Shown: one piece after another, positions 60,095 to 64,000 of the stretch | How the letters are laid out: the number at the start of each line of letters is the position of its first letter | Position numbering within the stretch: position 1 is the first letter of the stretch | Source: Hepsetus odoe | Taxonomy: Eukaryota; Chordata; Actinopteri; Characiformes; Hepsetidae | Length of the DNA: 64,000 nucleotides | Reading direction: 5' to 3' | Assembly: GCA_017165825.1 (NCBI GenBank) | Contig: CM029384.1 | Coordinates: 7,400,914-7,464,913 of the forward strand | Position numbers and translations under genes: made by a program | The notes under the pieces: generated by a model | What the model saw: the letters and a program-made list of their open reading frames with translations, nothing else | The model's database searches: none | Told to the model about the DNA's origin: nothing

Positions 60095-60167
60095 CAGAAG
60101 AACGAGAATCATGGGGCCCTGGTAGATGTAGTCAGTATAAACACCAGCTCTCTTTCCGAACCAGCAC
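60095..60167 (-). CDS. crhr1: crhr1 exon (ECL2 and start of TM5)
   Basis: This 73-nt exon contributes the last base of a Lys codon and then 24 codons (fragment residues 73-96). It begins [18 protein letters not shown], which includes the conserved ECL2 cysteine that makes the disulphide with TM3, and continues MILVLL into TM5. [11 protein letters not shown] favours CRHR1; from memory, CRHR2 has an acidic, shorter-looking version (FGKEPGDLVDY). The acceptor is aactgcag and the donor CTG|gtgaga. A 2.2-kb intron separates it from the previous exon and holds two SINEs and a T/C tract. Confidence 0.96.
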
Positions 60168-61316
60168 CTGCAGTTGCACGTAAGAGAAGAAAGGAAGTAA
60201 ATTAAGTCCTTCCCTCATATAAAAGTGATCAGAGCCATCGCAGATCCCGGAGCAGAGGACCCCAGCCTGCATTTCTCAATTAACTTTTCATTCTCCAACA
60301 GCATAGTTAAGCCTGTCCCATTTCTCCAGACGCTCAGAGTGGATCAACTTAACTGAGATTTAGGAAGGGTGTGACTAAACCAATCCATGCAACACTATGG
60401 TCACTGTTGAAGAAAATGACCTTCAAAAAGGCTGGAAAACATAAATACGGAAGGAGAAAAAAAATCTGGGAAACAAAAACAAGCATTTCAGAAGAACAAA
60501 AAGAAGGAAAAGGGAGAGTAAGCTATCCCTTGGGTGAAGATATGGCTGCATTCATTAATCCTACAGTGTCTGTTCAGCAGGCTGCATAATCAAGCCTGTG
60601 TGAGAGAAATGGACAAAAAAGCAGGGAAGAGAGAGGAAGGAGATAGAAATGGAGATGTTTGTGAATTATAGTGTTTTTTTTTTTTTTTTTTTTGTCTTTT
60701 CTCTCCCCCCCCCCCCTTGGAGCAGTCCCAGGAACATCCGCAGGTTCATAAAGTAATGATCTAAGATTCATCCATGTGTATTTTGGACCACACTGTGGGT
60801 GTGTGTGTGTGTTTGTATGTGTGTATGTGTATGCATAAGTGAATCAAGTCTCCAGTGTGGAGAAGATGAAACGATTGGCTGGGGGAAAAAAAAAAAAAAC
60901 TCTAACGGGCCTTGCATGTGGACTGTCTGTTTGAATTAGAGAACAGCTAACAGAGTTGTACTAAAGCCTGTGTGGAAAATTTAACTCATGTGCTTCTTTA
61001 CCAGGGTCTGGCAAAGCTCTTCAACAATAACTTAACGGAAGCCGCTACTTTAGCACTCTGAGATTGTCTCGACTCCCACGTTTTCTTTCTAATCCAAATG
61101 ATGCTCATCAGTGCAGTGTCAGCATGTCTGCCTTTCTCCATTCTGATAAAGGGCACATTGTTCATTTTATGTAACTTAACGGACTTGAACCTTTACATAA
61201 AAACAAGGAGACATATCATTTTAATTAAAATCTTAAATATTTTTCTTGCTATCAAATTAAGCGGAATAAGTAATGTGTGCAAAGCTGATTTTGCTCAACT
61301 TTTTTTTTTTTTTTTT

Positions 61317-61508
61317 TAAATTTGACACGCTCATCCAAAGCAACTTATATTTCTTAACTACAGGAACAGTCTCCATGGAGCAACTTGGGGTTAAGGGTCT
61401 TGCTCAAGAATCCAATGATGGTAATGCTGGAGGTGGGATTCGAACCCATGACCTCTTGGTCCATAGATCCATAGGCAAGTATCCTATCATTAGACTACCA
61501 GTACCCCC
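61317..61508 (-). mobile_element. SINE-B copy in the crhr1 intron
   Basis: Reverse: CATCCAAAGCAACTTATATT, CAGTCTCCATGGAGCAACTT, B-box complement GGGATTCGAACCC, head CCTATCATTAGACTACC. It begins at a T run; the last bases of the tail are lost. Confidence 0.82.
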
Positions 61509-61632
61509 ACGTTCTCTTCTTTTAAACAAGATTTTTTTGCATGTTCTCTTTTAGAGATAAAGATAAGATGAAAAGAAAAATAAAGTTGATTGAAAATAAA
61601 ATGTGCAGTTGCCTATTTCTTCTGACTTGCTA

Positions 61633-61885
61633 GGGGCAGTGGTGGCCTAGTGGTTAGGGAGTTGCCCCAGCATCAGAAGATTGTGGGTTCGATTTCCCTC
61701 ACCAGTAGGTTGCCCTGAGGTATCATTGAGCAAGGTACCGTCACTGTCACTGCTCCCCGGGCGCTTTCAATAGCTGCCCACTGCTGCACGGTGTTTGCAT
61801 GGGTTAAATGCAGAGGTAGAATTTCGTTGTGGTTCACTGTGTGCTGTGCTGTGACCTCGCAATGACAAGGGTTGTCACTTTCACT
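61633..61885 (+). mobile_element. SINE-A copy in the crhr1 intron, full length
   Basis: Head GGGGCAGTGGTGGCCTAGTG, B box GGGTTCGATTTCC, core TCATTGAGCAAGGTACCGTC, CCCCGGGCGCTTTCAATAGC, tail AATTTCGTTGTGGTTCACTG to GGGTTGTCACTTTCACT. One of the best preserved copies; the flanks ACTTGCTA and ACTTGTTA may be a target duplication. It is antisense to crhr1. Confidence 0.88.
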
Positions 61886-62373
61886 TGTTATAAATGACAA
61901 GCTGCATAAAGGGTATTGATGTTTATTTCACATCTATGATGATGGAGGCCATTCTTAACAGTTTCTTTTGAATGATAAATTTATCTCCCTAAAATGTGAA
62001 GCACTCTTACTGTTACGTTGAGTAATACAGAAATGGTTTGCATTGTAAAAATTCCCTTTCAATTGAATTAAACATTAGTGTATGTTATCTACACCCTACA
62101 TAGTACTGTCTACTAACAGCAGACAAGCAATTATCCCATGAAGCATGAAGCTAAACCTCTCCCAACAATGCTGACTTGAACAAGACTTTGAAAGGACTGC
62201 AGTCAGTACTATCTATCCCCTGGGATCTTGTTCTGAGCATAATTATTGATATAAACCTGATAATGTGTTGGATAATTAGACTTTTATTGTTGTTTGATGT
62301 TTCTATGGGAGTGTGGGTGTGTTGCATGAAAAGGTCTATAGATGAAGAGAGCTCATGCATGAAAGGTACTTAC

Positions 62374-62434
62374 TTTTCATTGTCGTAGTAGAGCTTGCCA
62401 ATGGCCCATGCAACAATTATGGGAAATGGAATAC
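62374..62434 (-). CDS. crhr1: crhr1 exon (TM4 to ECL2 start)
   Basis: This 61-nt exon starts with the last two bases of a split Cys codon and ends with two bases of a split Lys codon. It encodes [19 protein letters not shown], the rest of TM4 and the start of extracellular loop 2, fragment residues 53-71. The acceptor is ttctattcag on the minus strand and the donor is AA|gtaagtacc, both strong. The intron upstream of it is only 372 nt. The sequence is nearly the same as other vertebrate CRHR1 proteins in this loop. Class B receptors keep this exon as a separate unit. Confidence 0.96.
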
Positions 62435-62806
62435 CTGAATAGAAAAGCAAAACTAAATGCCTCCAATTGTGATTACTTTCGATGTTCAACAATGAACAAC
62501 ACACTGGTGTAATGAAAATATCACGGCTGTGATGAGCTGCACTTTTTGTTTTTTTTGGTCAGCCATGTCAGCATGGCTTTCACTTGCAAAGTGTTCAATG
62601 GGTAATCCTCAGTAATTAGTCACCGATTTGTTCCTGGAATACTTTGCAGTGTTGGGTTCTATAAAGATCATCCTTTGTTTTCAGGCAAATGGTAAAACAA
62701 TTTGCAGCCTTTATAATGTAATTTAAAATAAGCAAAGCATTTCTCTCTGTCTGAACGAACACAAATAGACACATTCAGTTAGCTCTAGGTCAATGGCACA
62801 ACTTAC
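62435..62806 (-). other. crhr1 short intron
   Basis: 372 nt between the TM3 and TM4 exons; nothing recognised in it. Confidence 0.7.
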
Positions 62807-62960
62807 ACCAGCCGATGCAAATGAACATCCACTTTCTCAGCTTATCAGTGGAGTAGGTCAGCACGATGGCGGTGTGCAGATAGCAGCCCTCACCAAACAT
62901 CCAGAAAAAGTTGGTCACGTGGAAGTAATTATATGCAGCAGTAACCAGCCTACACCAGAT
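62807..62960 (-). CDS. crhr1: crhr1 exon (TM3, ICL2, start of TM4)
   Basis: First of seven in-window exons of corticotropin-releasing hormone receptor 1, a plasma-membrane class B GPCR that binds CRH/urocortin and mainly couples to Gs and cAMP. It is 154 nt, phase 0 at its start, and encodes fragment residues 1-51. It opens with [20 protein letters not shown]; the Cys near the start is the TM3-top cysteine that pairs with ECL2 in class B receptors. Next come the GEGCY motif of TM3, the ICL2 stretch [10 protein letters not shown] and the start of TM4 (MFICIGW). On the minus strand the acceptor is a pyrimidine tract ending in ctctcag and the donor is T|gtaagt. The split codon completes as Cys (TGT), where human CRHR1, as I recall it, has Gly; this may be normal in fish. 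Upstream exons lie outside the window. The family is certain, and the paralogue is fixed by the downstream exons. Confidence 0.97.
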
Positions 62961-63547
62961 CTGAGAGAAATGGAAAAGGAAAATAAGTTTACTATTTGCA
63001 GATGGCTTCAGGAGACTGTTTATATGGATCTTTTGTTTGTTTGTTTGTGTGTGTGTGTGTGTGTGTGGACTATAACATCTATTTAACTTATAGAACATCT
63101 ATAAAATCAGCAGAAAAGTTTTAGGTAAATCTGTTAAGACAGGGAATGTTTTGCTTATAACTTATATTACAATACATAAAAAAAGCAAAAAAAAAACAAT
63201 AATGCCGTATGCATAAATGATTTGTCAGTGTTTATGTAACCTTTTCCACTCAAAGTGCAGTACTGGTTGTGTTCATTTACTGCTTTTGCTAATCAGTGCT
63301 TTTACTTCAAGTGCTGTCAAAGCAGGAATGCTGGAGATGAATACAATGGCTGGGGGCTTTGGAAAAATGGAGAACCTATGAACTTTCTTTTAACTGTCTT
63401 ACCAATTTTTTTTTTTTTCCTTTTAATTCTTCCTGTGAATTTATTCTAATGCTTTATACATGGTTTAAAGTTCTCACTGTTACTTAAAATCGAACAGTAC
63501 TGCAAATATTTGTGTAACAAATTTGTGTGTGTATGTATGTGTGTGTA

Positions 63548-63594
<47 letters not shown>

Positions 63595-64000
63595 AGCATG
63601 TACATCTCATGGTTTAAAGTTCTGCTGCAACAATGGTTTTGTTACTGATTGACAAGTAAGCTTATAGTAGCTGAGCTTACAGTTCTTACTGTAGTAAGTC
63701 CCGGTAAGTTTACTGACAGCTGAAGGAAAACCCCAGTAATGCATTTGTCTTCTGTGCATTTGTGTTGTGTGCGACGTTCATATGTGGAAGGGAAGGATGA
63801 TGGTTAACCTTTTAAGAGATGCAAGGAGGAAAATAATGAATAACTAAAGGACGCTGTGAGGCCTGACTTGGCTAATGGACTGAAGTGTTCTATGAAGTTT
63901 CATTAGTGAAGAATATGTTGGGAGGTGTTGCCTTGGGGCCAATGTTTGAAGAGATTCTTCATGAAAAATCGCCCGTATCTCTGCCTACTGACTTAACTAG
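62961..64000 (-). other. crhr1 intron, 5' side, runs off the window
   Basis: I looked for the preceding exon (ECL1/TM2) and did not find it. It holds (TG)n at 63046-63066, a T run at 63408-63419 and a long (GT)n at 63526-63592. Confidence 0.6.
63526..63592. repeat. (GT)n microsatellite
   Basis: Imperfect at first (GTAT units), then pure GT. Confidence 0.97.

Larger units (their letters stand above)
60168..62373 (-). other. crhr1 intron with two SINEs
   Basis: 2.2 kb. A T run (60674-60693) and C run (60706-60717) lie next to a (GT)n-like stretch at 60798-60832. SINE-B and SINE-A copies are listed separately. Confidence 0.6.

Noticed and set aside
51497..62960. Assignment of the receptor to crhr2
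   Set aside because: The C-tail ([14 protein letters not shown]) and ECL2 ([11 protein letters not shown]) fit CRHR1 and not my memory of CRHR2.
62961..64000. Preceding crhr1 exon (TM2/ECL1)
   Set aside because: Looked for the conserved sequence on the minus strand and did not find it; it must lie beyond the window.

Overview
The window is AT-rich vertebrate DNA, almost certainly from a teleost fish. It carries the 3' part of one recognisable multi-exon gene on the minus strand, and many tRNA-derived SINEs, Tc1 relics, RTE-like LINE pieces and Ty3/gypsy fragments of the kinds usual in fish genomes. The SINE and DANA/Mermaid-like repeats hint at an otophysan fish, but that is an inference. 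There is no sign of bacterial or organellar DNA, a CRISPR array, an rRNA gene or a true tRNA gene.

The gene is crhr1, the class B G-protein-coupled receptor for corticotropin-releasing hormone. Its last seven coding exons lie between 62960 and 51497 (minus strand). They have lengths 154, 61, 73, 86, 136, 42 and 141 nt. Every junction has GT/AG borders and compatible phases, and together they give 230 residues plus a stop, from the top of TM3 to the C-terminal PDZ ligand. The first half of the gene (signal peptide, hormone-binding ectodomain, TM1 and TM2) lies beyond position 64000. The 3' UTR runs below 51497; a paired poly(A) signal near 50180 is a candidate end.

Layout. 1-1.7 kb: RTE-like LINE relic followed by a foldback Tc1 derivative. 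1.7-4.5 kb: mostly unique DNA, a DANA/Mermaid-like SINE and one candidate exon of unknown identity. 4.9-13 kb: a dense SINE cluster. 13-21 kb: mostly unique, with long GT/TA microsatellites. 21.4-25.4 kb: a nested nest of dead elements (SINE, RTE LINE, Tc1 relic, SINE, Ty3/gypsy), including a 110-bp inverted duplication. 27-27.6 kb and 39.1-39.6 kb: two more copies of the foldback Tc1 element. 27.6-39 kb: nearly free of interspersed repeats. 40-47.6 kb: scattered SINEs and one internally deleted Tc1 element. 47.6-64 kb: crhr1 3' flank, exons and introns, with SINEs and a Ty3/gypsy fragment in the introns.

I found no new gene system. The points most worth checking are a duplicated splice donor at the end of one crhr1 exon, the 42-nt crhr1 exon encoding part of TM7, the inverted duplication at 22.6/23.7 kb, SINEs that share a head but carry two different tails, and the unidentified candidate exon at 4.3 kb.
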